A DNA stretch of 15,223 bases from Gammaproteobacteria bacterium (lineage in GTDB: Bacteria; Pseudomonadota; Gammaproteobacteria; Magnimaribacterales; Magnimaribacteraceae): positions 1 to 15,223 of the forward strand of contig DTSY01000012.1 in assembly GCA_012965075.1 (NCBI GenBank), written 5' to 3'. The translations under genes were made by a program, and so were the position numbers. Positions 7,762 to 14,725 of this stretch are shown piece after piece (position 1 is the stretch's first letter; every line of letters begins with the position of its first letter). The notes beneath the pieces are model-generated. The model saw only the letters and a program-made list of their open reading frames with translations, was not told the DNA's origin and made no database searches.

Positions 7762-9201
7762 TTATGAAGAAGCAGAGGCTTTATCAGCTTTACTTTTATA
7801 AGGAGGAACTAAGCCTGCAAACTTATTTAAATTTAATTTTACTTGTTTATAAATTGATTTTGCGTGCGAGAATTCCTTGAAACCATCATGTCCATGGTAA
7901 GAACCCATTCCACTTGGGCCAACTCCTCCAAACGGAAGATCTTCCATGGTTATATGTGAAATAACATCATTGACTGTTACCCCTCCTGAAGTAGTATGCT
8001 TTAAAACATAGTCTTGTTCTTTTTTATTGTTGCCAAAATAATAAAGACCTAAGGGACGATCTTTTGCATTCACATAATTAACTGAATCTTCGACTTTCTC
8101 ATAAGACTTGATAGGAAGAACAGGCCCAAAGATTTCTTCTTGCATTAACTTCATATCCTCAGTCGGATTTAATACTAAGGTAGGTGGTATTTTGTAATGA
8201 GGTTGTTGTGAAAAATCTTCTTCACTTGGATTTATCTCAACTATTTCTGCCCCTTTATCTTTAGCATCTTTTAAATAGCTTTGTATTCGATCAAAGTGTT
8301 TTTCATTAATAATAGAAGTGTAATCTTCATTATCCTTTAATGAAGGATACATGGTTGAGACAGCTCTCACACTTTCTTCAACAAATTCAGAAACTTTTTC
8401 TTTAGGCACCAAAGCATAGTCTGGAGCTAAACAAATTTGGCCTGCATTCATGGTTTTTCCCTGCATCACCCTAACAGCAGCACCAGCTATATCTGAATCT
8501 TTTCCAAGAATAACAGGTGACTTACCTCCCAACTCTAAAGTTAGTGGTACAAGATTTTCAGAGGCCGCTTTCATTACATGCTTTGCTATAGCAGTTCCTC
8601 CAGTAAAAAGCATATGGTCAAAGGGTAAACTACTAAATGCAGCCCCTACTTCAGCATCACCTGTAAAAACAGCAATTTCGACTTCATCGAAATACTCTTC
8701 AAACATTGTTTTCATAACTTCTGAGGTGGCTGGGGTAATTTCAGAGGGCTTTACCATAACCCTATTCCCTGCAGCTAAAATTCCTCCCATTGGAGCTAAC
8801 ACTAAATTAACAGGGAAGTTCCAAGGACTGATACATCCCACTGTGCCCTTGGGTTGATATTCAATTCTTGCTCTTGCTCCCATCAAGCTTAAGAGAGGGC
8901 CTAATGGAGCTATCTCAGCTTTTCTTTTTTCAGGCTTCATCCATTTAACTAAATTCTTTTTGGCATGCTCTAAAGGACCAATAGCTGACATAACCTCAGT
9001 GGCGATACTCATAACTGGATCTCTATTACCAAAATCATCTTGTAGAGCTGAAATTATTTCATTTTGATATTTTTTTACCATAGAAATGCATCTATCTATT
9101 CTGTCTTTCCTTAGCTGAGCACTCGGAGGTCCTTCTTGGACGTGAAGTTGTTTCTGAAGGTCCAAGACCTTCTTCATTTCTATGATTGTTGCGTTAGTCA
9201 T
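7762..9201 (-). CDS. Aldehyde dehydrogenase, coniferyl-aldehyde-dehydrogenase-like
   Basis: This NAD(P)-dependent enzyme oxidises an aldehyde to the acid. Its 479 residues and overall pattern fit the class 3-like branch often annotated coniferyl aldehyde dehydrogenase. Visible active-site features are SPWNFP (125-130), KPSE (151-154), the cofactor-fold motif FTGG (199-202), general base Glu223 in LELGGKSP, nucleophile Cys257 in NAGQICLAP, and EEIFGP (355-360). The C-terminus has the conserved PFGGVGPSGMGSYHG block (423-437). No signal peptide is seen, so it is cytoplasmic. A clear Shine-Dalgarno GGAG lies five bases before the ATG. It follows the SDR gene by 20 nt, suggesting one transcript and perhaps a shared pathway for fatty or aromatic aldehydes. 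The substrate is not determinable from sequence. Confidence 0.92.
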   Translation of the reverse strand: MTNATIIEMKKVLDLQKQLHVQEGPPSAQLRKDRIDRCISMVKKYQNEIISALQDDFGNRDPVMSIATEVMSAIGPLEHAKKNLVKWMKPEKRKAEIAPLGPLLSLMGARARIEYQPKGTVGCISPWNFPVNLVLAPMGGILAAGNRVMVKPSEITPATSEVMKTMFEEYFDEVEIAVFTGDAEVGAAFSSLPFDHMLFTGGTAIAKHVMKAASENLVPLTLELGGKSPVILGKDSDIAGAAVRVMQGKTMNAGQICLAPDYALVPKEKVSEFVEESVRAVSTMYPSLKDNEDYTSIINEKHFDRIQSYLKDAKDKGAEIVEINPSEEDFSQQPHYKIPPTLVLNPTEDMKLMQEEIFGPVLPIKSYEKVEDSVNYVNAKDRPLGLYYFGNNKKEQDYVLKHTTSGGVTVNDVISHITMEDLPFGGVGPSGMGSYHGHDGFKEFSHAKSIYKQVKLNLNKFAGLVPPYKSKADKASASS

Positions 9202-9221
9202 AATTTCTCCTAATACATAGT

Positions 9222-10109
9222 CTAAACTGTTCTTTTAGCTTTATCCTTTTCATTTGTAGCCTTTATTGTAGCTTTTATTGCATCCCAATCCTCATCTTTC
9301 ATAGAAGCAAGAGCTCTGTAAAAAGTACCTCCAGTTAAATACTCTCCTCCGTCAATAGCAATAGTTTGGCCAGTTAGATAGTCACATCCGTCTGACATTA
9401 AAAAAGTTGCCAAGTTCCCTAATTCTTCCATTTTTCCTACTCTTCCCATAGGATTTTCACTGTACGCTCCCTGACCAGAAGTATCATTGGGATCTTGATT
9501 AGGAGATAGCCTAGCCCAAGCACCTTCAGTAGGAAAAGGTCCTGGTGCTATAGCATTTAATCTAATACCAGCATGACCCCATTCTGTAGCTAGAGATTTT
9601 GTCATGGCATTAATCCCGCTTTTTGACATAGCTGAAGGCACGGTAAAAGCTGACCCTGTCCATACCCAAGTAGCTAAAATAGATAAGATAGACCCACCTT
9701 TTTCAAGCTCAATCCATCTCTTACCCACCGAATGGGTTACATAAAAGGTTCCGTGAAAAACTATACTGGCAATGGCATCAAAGCCTCTATGTGATAAATC
9801 TTGTGTCCGAGAAATAAAATTACCTGCAGCGTTATTAACTAGCCCATCTAAAGGCCCTTCTGCAAAAATTTCTTCTATTGTTTCATCAACATCCTGTGCT
9901 CCCCTAATGTCTAACCCGTAACATTTTACAATTCCGCCATTCTCATCCATTAATTCTTTAGCCGTCTCTTCTAATACCCCTACTCTTCTTCCACAAATCA
10001 ACACTTCTGCTCCGTATTTCAAAAAATACCTGGACATCTCTTTACCTAGTCCAGTTCCTCCACCGGTAACCAAAATCCTTTTGTCTTTTAATAAATCATC
10101 TTTAAACAT
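9222..10109 (-). CDS. SDR oxidoreductase, 2,4-dienoyl-CoA reductase-like
   Basis: This is a 295-residue short-chain dehydrogenase/reductase with cofactor motif TGGGTGLG (15-22) and NNAAGNF (92-98). The active-site stretch is SAMSKSG (159-165), giving SxxxK instead of the classical YxxxK, followed by AMTKSLATEWG and APGPFPTEGAWARL. This pattern matches the 2,4-dienoyl-CoA reductase group (DECR/YkuF type), which reduces 2,4-dienoyl-CoA during beta-oxidation of polyunsaturated fatty acids and places its catalytic Tyr elsewhere. Here the corresponding upstream position appears to be Trp148, so the proton donor is not obvious. An AGGAAA Shine-Dalgarno precedes the ATG. It lies between an MFS transporter gene (49-nt gap) and the aldehyde dehydrogenase gene. 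The SDR family is certain; the dienoyl-CoA role is a reasonable guess. Confidence 0.88.
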   Translation of the reverse strand: MFKDDLLKDKRILVTGGGTGLGKEMSRYFLKYGAEVLICGRRVGVLEETAKELMDENGGIVKCYGLDIRGAQDVDETIEEIFAEGPLDGLVNNAAGNFISRTQDLSHRGFDAIASIVFHGTFYVTHSVGKRWIELEKGGSILSILATWVWTGSAFTVPSAMSKSGINAMTKSLATEWGHAGIRLNAIAPGPFPTEGAWARLSPNQDPNDTSGQGAYSENPMGRVGKMEELGNLATFLMSDGCDYLTGQTIAIDGGEYLTGGTFYRALASMKDEDWDAIKATIKATNEKDKAKRTV

Positions 10110-10158
10110 AATTATTTTCCTATTTAAGGTAATTTCAATATTTTCATAATAGCATCAA

Positions 10159-11403
10159 TTAACCTTCCTCAACTGCTTGGTTTTGGTCTTGAGGAACCCG
10201 TCTGTAGCCTTTATTTCTTATCCATTTATGTCTCGAATTTTTTTCGATAAATAGTAGTGTAAGAAACATGATCATAAAACCTAAAAGATAAGGATAGGTC
10301 GGAGAGACCATGTACAAAGGCATTGCTAAAAATGGAGAAACTACATGTCCTACGGGCAAAATCATCCCCATAAAGCCATTTGCCTTACCTTGATTTTCTT
10401 GACCTACAGATAAAGATAGCGAAGCAGATATTCCTGTACTTTGAGTTCCATGACCTAACCCTAAAAAGAAGAAAAGAAAATAAATGGCTGTGAGTGAGTT
10501 AAATAGAGATATACCTAATAGTGAAATGCCTGTTACTAAAGTCCCATAACGAACTAACGATCCCGGAGAAATTCTTAACCTATCAGCTAATAATAACTGC
10601 CCTAATAAACTTCCAAATGCCATTAACATAAACCCTATACTTGCATAAGTAATAGGATTTGAAGCCATAGGAGTTACTATATCTTGAAAAAAGAATGAGG
10701 CCGTTTGAACTAACGTCGCATTACAAATACCCATTCCTGCAGCAACTGCTAGAAATGGCCATACCTGGTTATCTGATAACCTCAATTTACTTTCTTCCTT
10801 CCTGTTCTTTAAGTCTTTATGTTTTAAAGGTTGACCAATTAAAACTAGAGTTGTTACTACAAGACCAAGGGAGAATAAATAGAAAGGAAGAGTGTAAGAA
10901 ATTAACAACAGAAATCCAGCTATTGCCGGTCCAACTATTCTTCCTGCAGAAAATCCCGAATTTAGTCGCCCATAGCCAGCTCCTCTTTCTTCTGGATTAG
11001 TTACATCAGCTATCCAAGCTCCGGCTGCAGGTCTAGTAGCACTACCTAAAACACCGTTTACCATTCTAGCTAAAATTAAGACAGCTAAAAGTTTCCAACC
11101 TAAAAGAACATTAGAAGTACCTAAGGTAAGAGCTGAACTAAATAATATTAAAGACAAAGCGCATCCCAGAAGCCCTATTAAAACAACCTTCTTTCTTCCT
11201 CTACGATCACTTAGCCTACCCCAGTACGGACTAAACACCATCCACGCCAGAGCTGAAGATGCAAATATAGAACCTGTCTGAATCTCATTCAGTCCTAAAT
11301 CCCTAGCTAAGGGAGGGATAGTGATAAAAACTACTGATTGACCAGCTCCTACAAAAAAAAGGCCGCCTGACAGTAACCATATAATTGAAGGAAGTTTTTT
11401 CAT
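10159..11403 (-). CDS. Major facilitator superfamily transporter, drug-efflux-like
   Basis: This 414-residue inner-membrane transporter has about twelve hydrophobic segments in two halves separated by a charged central loop (about 192-212). Motif A of the family, GRLSDRRGRKK (62-72), follows TM2. A motif C-like stretch, SAGRIVGPAIAG (152-163), in TM5 points to the drug:H+ antiporter (TetA-like) group. A charged tail of about 30 residues ends the protein. The substrate cannot be assigned. No Shine-Dalgarno is visible: the ATG directly follows the T-rich tail of the trpS terminator hairpin. The SDR and aldehyde dehydrogenase genes follow on the same strand, so it may import or export a substrate of those enzymes. 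Confidence 0.9.
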   Translation of the reverse strand: MKKLPSIIWLLSGGLFFVGAGQSVVFITIPPLARDLGLNEIQTGSIFASSALAWMVFSPYWGRLSDRRGRKKVVLIGLLGCALSLILFSSALTLGTSNVLLGWKLLAVLILARMVNGVLGSATRPAAGAWIADVTNPEERGAGYGRLNSGFSAGRIVGPAIAGFLLLISYTLPFYLFSLGLVVTTLVLIGQPLKHKDLKNRKEESKLRLSDNQVWPFLAVAAGMGICNATLVQTASFFFQDIVTPMASNPITYASIGFMLMAFGSLLGQLLLADRLRISPGSLVRYGTLVTGISLLGISLFNSLTAIYFLFFFLGLGHGTQSTGISASLSLSVGQENQGKANGFMGMILPVGHVVSPFLAMPLYMVSPTYPYLLGFMIMFLTLLFIEKNSRHKWIRNKGYRRVPQDQNQAVEEG

Positions 11404-11412
11404 ATAAAAAAT

Positions 11413-11438
11413 AAACCAGAATTTTTCAGTTCTGATTT
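11413..11438 (-). terminator. Probable intrinsic terminator after trpS
   Basis: On the minus strand AAATCAGAA pairs with TTCTGGTTT (9 bp with one G-T wobble) across an 8-nt loop and is followed by ATTTTTTAT. The stem is AT-rich and so only moderately stable. It lies 19 nt past the trpS stop and its T tract runs almost into the MFS start codon. Confidence 0.55.
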
Positions 11439-11457
11439 TTAAAAAGATTAAATTACT

Positions 11458-12465
11458 TTAATCCCCAAATTCTCTTATACCAACAGCCTGTCTAACTTTT
11501 ATAATAATTGGTGTTGATACATCTAACGCCTTTTGTGCTCCTAACAATAATATCTTTTCCAATCCAGACCTGTCTTTTATGAGTTCTTCGTAATTTTTTC
11601 TAAAAGGGTTAATTTTTTCTTCTAGCAATTCAAATAATAATTCTTTAGCTTCTCCCCACGCTATCCCTTCTTGATATTGATTGGCTAGATTTTTTGTTTG
11701 ATTGTCCGAAGCAAAAGCACGATAAATACTGAAGATTGATGATTCATTTATTTCTTTTGGTTCACCTGGTTCTTTTGAATCTGTTTTAATTTTCATTATC
11801 CTTTTTCTCAGGTCATCTTTTTTTAAAAAGATAGGTATAACATTCTGATAACTTTTACTCATTTTTCTTCCGTCAGTTCCAGGCAACACCCCCGCATCTT
11901 CCTCTATGGACACATCTGGAATGGTGAACACTTCTCCATAATGGTGGTTAAACCTTAAAGCTATATCTCGAGTCATTTCCACATGCTGTTTTTGGTCCTG
12001 TCCTACTGGAACAACATCAGCATTAAACATAAGAATGTCAGCTGCCATTAGAACTGGATAATTGAATAATCCCATAGTAATTCCTTTATCTGGATCATTC
12101 TTTTCATTTTCAAAAACAGCTGCTTTATAAGCATGGGCTCTATTCATCAGTCCTTTAGACGTCAGGCAACCAAGTATCCATGTCAACTCCATAATGTGAG
12201 GAACATCTGATTGCCTATAAAAAATAACCTCTTTTGGATCAAGTCCACAGGCTACCCAGCAAGCAGCTATCTCAAAACTTGATGTATAAGTTAAATCTGG
12301 ATCATTATTTTTAATAAGCGAATGATAATCAGCCAAAAAGAGAAAAGAGTCCGTTAATTCATCTTTACTAGCCTTAATCGCAGGTAAAATAGCTCCAGCC
12401 AAGTTGCCAATATGAGGAATGCCACTTGTAGTAATACCAGTTAAGACTCTTTTCTTCTCAGACAA
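11458..12465 (-). CDS. trpS: Tryptophan--tRNA ligase
   Basis: TrpRS charges tRNA-Trp with tryptophan in the cytoplasm; it is a class I synthetase. Its 335 residues match bacterial TrpRS. The HIGH-like motif is HIGN (18-21) within GITTSGIPHIGNLAGAI, and the KMSKS loop is intact (201-205, GRKMSKSYQN). ADVVPVGQDQKQHVEMTRDIA (149-169) is the diagnostic TrpRS core. The start is a TTG at 12465: there is no ATG before the HIGH motif, and a Shine-Dalgarno AAGGGA is correctly spaced (5 nt). It is transcribed away from thpR from an 87-bp intergenic region. A terminator-like hairpin follows the stop. Confidence 0.96.
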   Translation of the reverse strand: MSEKKRVLTGITTSGIPHIGNLAGAILPAIKASKDELTDSFLFLADYHSLIKNNDPDLTYTSSFEIAACWVACGLDPKEVIFYRQSDVPHIMELTWILGCLTSKGLMNRAHAYKAAVFENEKNDPDKGITMGLFNYPVLMAADILMFNADVVPVGQDQKQHVEMTRDIALRFNHHYGEVFTIPDVSIEEDAGVLPGTDGRKMSKSYQNVIPIFLKKDDLRKRIMKIKTDSKEPGEPKEINESSIFSIYRAFASDNQTKNLANQYQEGIAWGEAKELLFELLEEKINPFRKNYEELIKDRSGLEKILLLGAQKALDVSTPIIIKVRQAVGIREFGD

Positions 12466-12470
12466 ATTTT

Positions 12471-12476
12471 TCCCTT
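12471..12476 (-). promoter_or_regulatory. Shine-Dalgarno supporting the trpS TTG start
   Basis: AAGGGA on the minus strand lies 5 nt before TTG at 12465. This spacing is what fixes the non-ATG start. A TAAAAT at 12484-12489 could be the -10 element, but I see no convincing -35. Confidence 0.6.
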
Positions 12477-12511
12477 TTTTTTTATTTTATCCTAATGAAA
12501 GAATAAAGTAC

Positions 12512-12539
12512 TTGATTCCATCTAAGTAATCATTAATAT
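12512..12539 (+). promoter_or_regulatory. Sigma70-type promoter for thpR
   Basis: TTGATT (12512-12517) and TAATAT (12534-12539) are separated by 16 bp. Transcription would begin near 12545-12547, only about 6-8 nt before the thpR ATG, so the mRNA would be almost leaderless. No Shine-Dalgarno is seen before that ATG. Confidence 0.55.
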
Positions 12540-12552
12540 TTCGCGTTCTGAA

Positions 12553-13098
12553 ATGACAAGAATATTTATAGCTCTCACACCAAAACCAGAATTAAACAAA
12601 ATTATTTCTGATCTTAAAAATGATCAGGGGAAGCTTCTTTATAAAAACGCAAAGGTCAATTGGTCTAGAAATAATCAGCACCATATAACTTTGAATTTTA
12701 TTGGTTCAATGGAGCCTGAACAAAAGGAAGAGATGTTTAATGATTTAAACCAGAGACCACCATTTAAAAATCTACCTATTGAGATAAGCAACTTAAGCTA
12801 TTTTCCTAATGAAAATGGACAAGTTTTAGTCGCAAATATTTCTTTAACCCCAAGACTTCAAACGCTTTTTAATGAAATAGAGGTAACAGTAGCCAAAATA
12901 GGATTTGGAATGGCCCTAAAAACCTTTCGACCCCATATCACACTGGCTAGATTCAAGGATAAGAGCAGACCTTTTTCGGAACTAATTGAATTAGATGATT
13001 CTATAAGTTCCACTATGGATTCATTAGATATCTATGAGAGTACTTTCGACTCTGGGAAGACTTTACACTCACTTATAAAATCTTATAACTTCGAATAA
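12553..13098 (+). CDS. thpR: RNA 2',3'-cyclic phosphodiesterase (LigT/ThpR family)
   Basis: This is a 181-residue 2H phosphoesterase, a family that hydrolyses 2',3'-cyclic phosphates on RNA ends and can ligate tRNA halves in vitro. Both catalytic HxTx motifs are present: HITL at 44-47 (HHITLNFIG) and HITL at 128-131 (FRPHITLARF). The N-terminus MTRIFIALTP is typical, and the length fits. It is a single gene on the plus strand, flanked upstream by divergent trpS. The stop codon overlaps the T run of the convergent terminator hairpin, so it probably shares that hairpin as its own terminator. The biological substrate in bacteria is not established. Confidence 0.93.
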   Translation: MTRIFIALTPKPELNKIISDLKNDQGKLLYKNAKVNWSRNNQHHITLNFIGSMEPEQKEEMFNDLNQRPPFKNLPIEISNLSYFPNENGQVLVANISLTPRLQTLFNEIEVTVAKIGFGMALKTFRPHITLARFKDKSRPFSELIELDDSISSTMDSLDIYESTFDSGKTLHSLIKSYNFE

Positions 13099-13284
13099 AA
13101 AAAACACCGCTAAATGCAGTGTTTTAAATCGAAGTTGAAGGGTTCAGTGCGGGTTTCTTACTGTGCTACAAGTACCCTTCTTGTGCAGTTGACTTGCTTT
13201 CGCTTATCTTTTCACCCTTCTTCTTCTGTCCATTCTCTTTAGAATCTGGGTCTCGAGGTCCAGTTTCGTCTGAGTAATAGCGTA
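13097..13284 (-). ncRNA. Putative structured small RNA, about 190 nt, family unassigned
   Basis: No protein gene fits here, yet G+C is about 45% by my count over 13131-13290, clearly above the surrounding DNA. The minus strand has a promoter-like pair upstream and a strong intrinsic terminator at the 3' end. Between them the RNA can form adjacent hairpins CUGG/CCAG (13246-13263) and AUUCU-AAAG-AGAAU (13232-13245). It can also form a longer bulged hairpin, ACUGCACAAG with CUUGUAGCACAGU (13160-13189), and a long-range GAAGGGU/ACCCUUC stem (13214-13220 with 13137-13143). By eye I do not find the hallmark motifs of SRP RNA, tmRNA, RNase P RNA or a 6S-like closing stem, although the length is 6S-like. 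The 5' end is estimated from the promoter. Confidence 0.6.
13101..13125. terminator. Bidirectional intrinsic terminator between thpR and the minus-strand RNA
   Basis: AAAACACCGC and GCAGTGTTTT form a 10-position stem with one C-A mismatch and a TAAAT loop. On the minus strand it is followed by four further Ts (an 8-T run in total, 13104-13097), making a strong terminator in that direction. On the plus strand the Ts lie within the stem end, so it is weaker for thpR. Confidence 0.8.
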
Positions 13285-13290
13285 GTTGTA

Positions 13291-13318
13291 AAGATATCAA
13301 ATTAAAAAAAGATTGCAA
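13291..13318 (-). promoter_or_regulatory. Promoter-like element for the small RNA
   Basis: On the minus strand TTGCAA (13318-13313) and TATCTT (13296-13291) are separated by 16 bp, with a T-rich spacer and very AT-rich DNA upstream that could act as an UP element. Start of transcription would be near 13284. The -10 match is imperfect. Confidence 0.45.
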
Positions 13319-13429
13319 GCAAAAGAGAAAAAATTTAATTTGAATTTAGAATTATTATATTTATTAAATATAAACAATAACTTAGAGATTATTATTAACT
13401 TAATTTATTATAAAAAGGAGATAAAAGGC
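13319..13429. other. AT-rich intergenic stretch without a supported gene
   Basis: This is the remainder of the gap between thpR and the LOG gene. It is extremely AT-rich and I see no protein gene or convincing terminator hairpin for the LOG gene in it. Open frames crossing it have the composition of chance reading through A/T runs. Confidence 0.6.
13356..13372. repeat. Short AT-only inverted repeat
   Basis: TATATTTA and TAAATATA form a perfect 8-bp inverted repeat around one central T. It lies about 40 bp upstream of the small-RNA -35 element. It could be an operator or merely a result of AT richness. Confidence 0.4.
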
Positions 13430-14011
13430 TTATTCTTTAAGTCTTCTAAACCATTGACTCTTATCACGTGGCTTAAAATTCTTTATACAATTAATAGCTT
13501 CATCTATGTTTGATATTAAATGAAAGTCGTCTAAAGTAGATTGAGGTATAAAGCCTTCTTTACAGGCTTTTTTAGTAAATAAGTACAAATCTTCGTAATA
13601 TCCATCTTCATTTAAAAGAATTATTGGCTTTGAATGGATACCTAGTTGGTTCCAAGCAAGAGCCTCAAAAAATTCCTCCCAAGTTCCAACTCCACCAGGT
13701 AAAGAAATGACAGCGTCTGAAAGTTCTGCCATTTTTGCTTTTCTTTCATGCATGGTCTTAACAACATAAAGCTTGGTTAGGTTTTGGTGACCTGCCTCAA
13801 CATCTTTAAGTCTTTCGGTTATAACTCCAGTTACTTCACCTCCACACTTCAAAACTTCATTTGCAATTTCATTCATTAAACCAACTCCTCCACCTCCGTA
13901 AACCATAGAGAAATTATTCTTAATAAGTTCCTGCCCCAAGGAAATAGCTATATCTTTATAGGACTCTTTGCGACCCAAACTAGATCCGGCAAAAATACAA
14001 ACTGATTTCAT
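13430..14011 (-). CDS. LOG-family protein (TIGR00730, Rossmann-fold nucleotide hydrolase)
   Basis: This is a 193-residue cytoplasmic protein of the LOG family, whose studied members release cytokinin-type bases from their ribonucleotides and may act on nucleoside 5'-monophosphates generally. Conserved elements are FAGSSLG at the N-terminus, GGGGVGLM (39-46 region), MHERK (87-91) and the signature PGGVGTWEE (105-113) with the following ALAWNQLGIHSKPI. The length is typical. It reads divergently from the DsbA-like gene across a 48-bp gap in which I see no confident promoter. The small-RNA promoter lies about 110 bp beyond its stop. In bacteria the physiological role is uncertain; older annotations as lysine decarboxylase are misleading. 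Confidence 0.92.
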   Translation of the reverse strand: MKSVCIFAGSSLGRKESYKDIAISLGQELIKNNFSMVYGGGGVGLMNEIANEVLKCGGEVTGVITERLKDVEAGHQNLTKLYVVKTMHERKAKMAELSDAVISLPGGVGTWEEFFEALAWNQLGIHSKPIILLNEDGYYEDLYLFTKKACKEGFIPQSTLDDFHLISNIDEAINCIKNFKPRDKSQWFRRLKE

Positions 14012-14059
14012 AAATTAACTTTTGTGAAATATAACTATATCATTCCAAAATAGATTCAG

Positions 14060-14725
14060 ATGAATAGAAGTCAATTAAAAATAGATATTGTCTCAGACGT
14101 TGTTTGTCCATGGTGTGCAATAGGATATAAAAAACTTTCCAAAGCTATGGAAGACTTAAATGAAGAAATTCTCTTTGAAGTCAACTGGAAACCCTATGAA
14201 TTACATCCAGAAATTCCTACTGAAGGTTTTAATAAAGAAGAGTACTACAAGATCAAGTTTAGAAATTCTAATGGTTTAAAAGATCGATTTAATCACATTA
14301 CTGAAGAAGGAAAAAAAGCTGGTTTAGAATTTAATTTCGATAAAAGTAAAAATCTGCCAAATACCTTCCTAGCCCATAGATTGCTTTGGTTTAGTAGATC
14401 AAAAGATATGCAGGACGTTATTGCAGAAGCTCTTTTTCATGCCTATTTTACGGAAGGAAGAGATATTGGATCTATCCATGAACTTATTTCAATCTCAACT
14501 GAAAATGGATTACAGAAAAGTGAAATTGAAGATTTCTTAAAAACCGATATAGGATCTGATGAAATTCTAAGAGAAGAGCTTAGGGCTAAAGAAATGAAAA
14601 TTTTCTCTGTCCCCACTTATATTTTTAATAAAAAATATCTGCTAGTTGGAGGTCAGGAAGCTGATACCTTCAAGGCTTATATGAAAAAAGTAATAGAAGT
14701 TGACTCCAAAGTTTCTAAACCTTAA
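14060..14725 (+). CDS. DsbA-family thiol oxidoreductase, FrnE-like
   Basis: This 221-residue protein has a thioredoxin fold with an inserted helical domain. The active site CPWC is at 16-19 (SDVVCPWCAIG). The cis-proline loop is SVPTYIF (183-189), followed by GGQEADTF (197-204), a pattern typical of FrnE-type DsbA proteins such as 2-hydroxychromene-2-carboxylate isomerase relatives. No signal peptide is present, so it is expected in the cytoplasm, unlike true DsbA. Family members have been linked to oxidative stress tolerance. The Shine-Dalgarno is weak. Its TAA stop overlaps the ATG of the downstream oxygenase gene (TAATG), so the two are probably translated together. The substrate is unknown. 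Confidence 0.92.
   Translation: MNRSQLKIDIVSDVVCPWCAIGYKKLSKAMEDLNEEILFEVNWKPYELHPEIPTEGFNKEEYYKIKFRNSNGLKDRFNHITEEGKKAGLEFNFDKSKNLPNTFLAHRLLWFSRSKDMQDVIAEALFHAYFTEGRDIGSIHELISISTENGLQKSEIEDFLKTDIGSDEILREELRAKEMKIFSVPTYIFNKKYLLVGGQEADTFKAYMKKVIEVDSKVSKP

Noticed and set aside
8450..8857. Plus-strand open frame within the aldehyde dehydrogenase gene
   Set aside because: It is antisense to conserved catalytic motifs and has no independent family signal.
13204..13233. Tiny minus-strand frame within the putative RNA encoding MDRRRRVKR
   Set aside because: Only nine residues, with purine-rich bases too close to the ATG to be a proper ribosome binding site; most likely chance within a purine-rich RNA strand.
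13097..13284. 6S RNA identity for the small RNA
   Set aside because: The length is right, but I see no closing stem between the 5' and 3' ends and no 6S-like conserved segments; it is left unassigned.
13313..13513. Plus-strand open frame of 66 codons
   Set aside because: It is built from A/T runs, has no recognisable motif, and its second half is antisense to the LOG gene.
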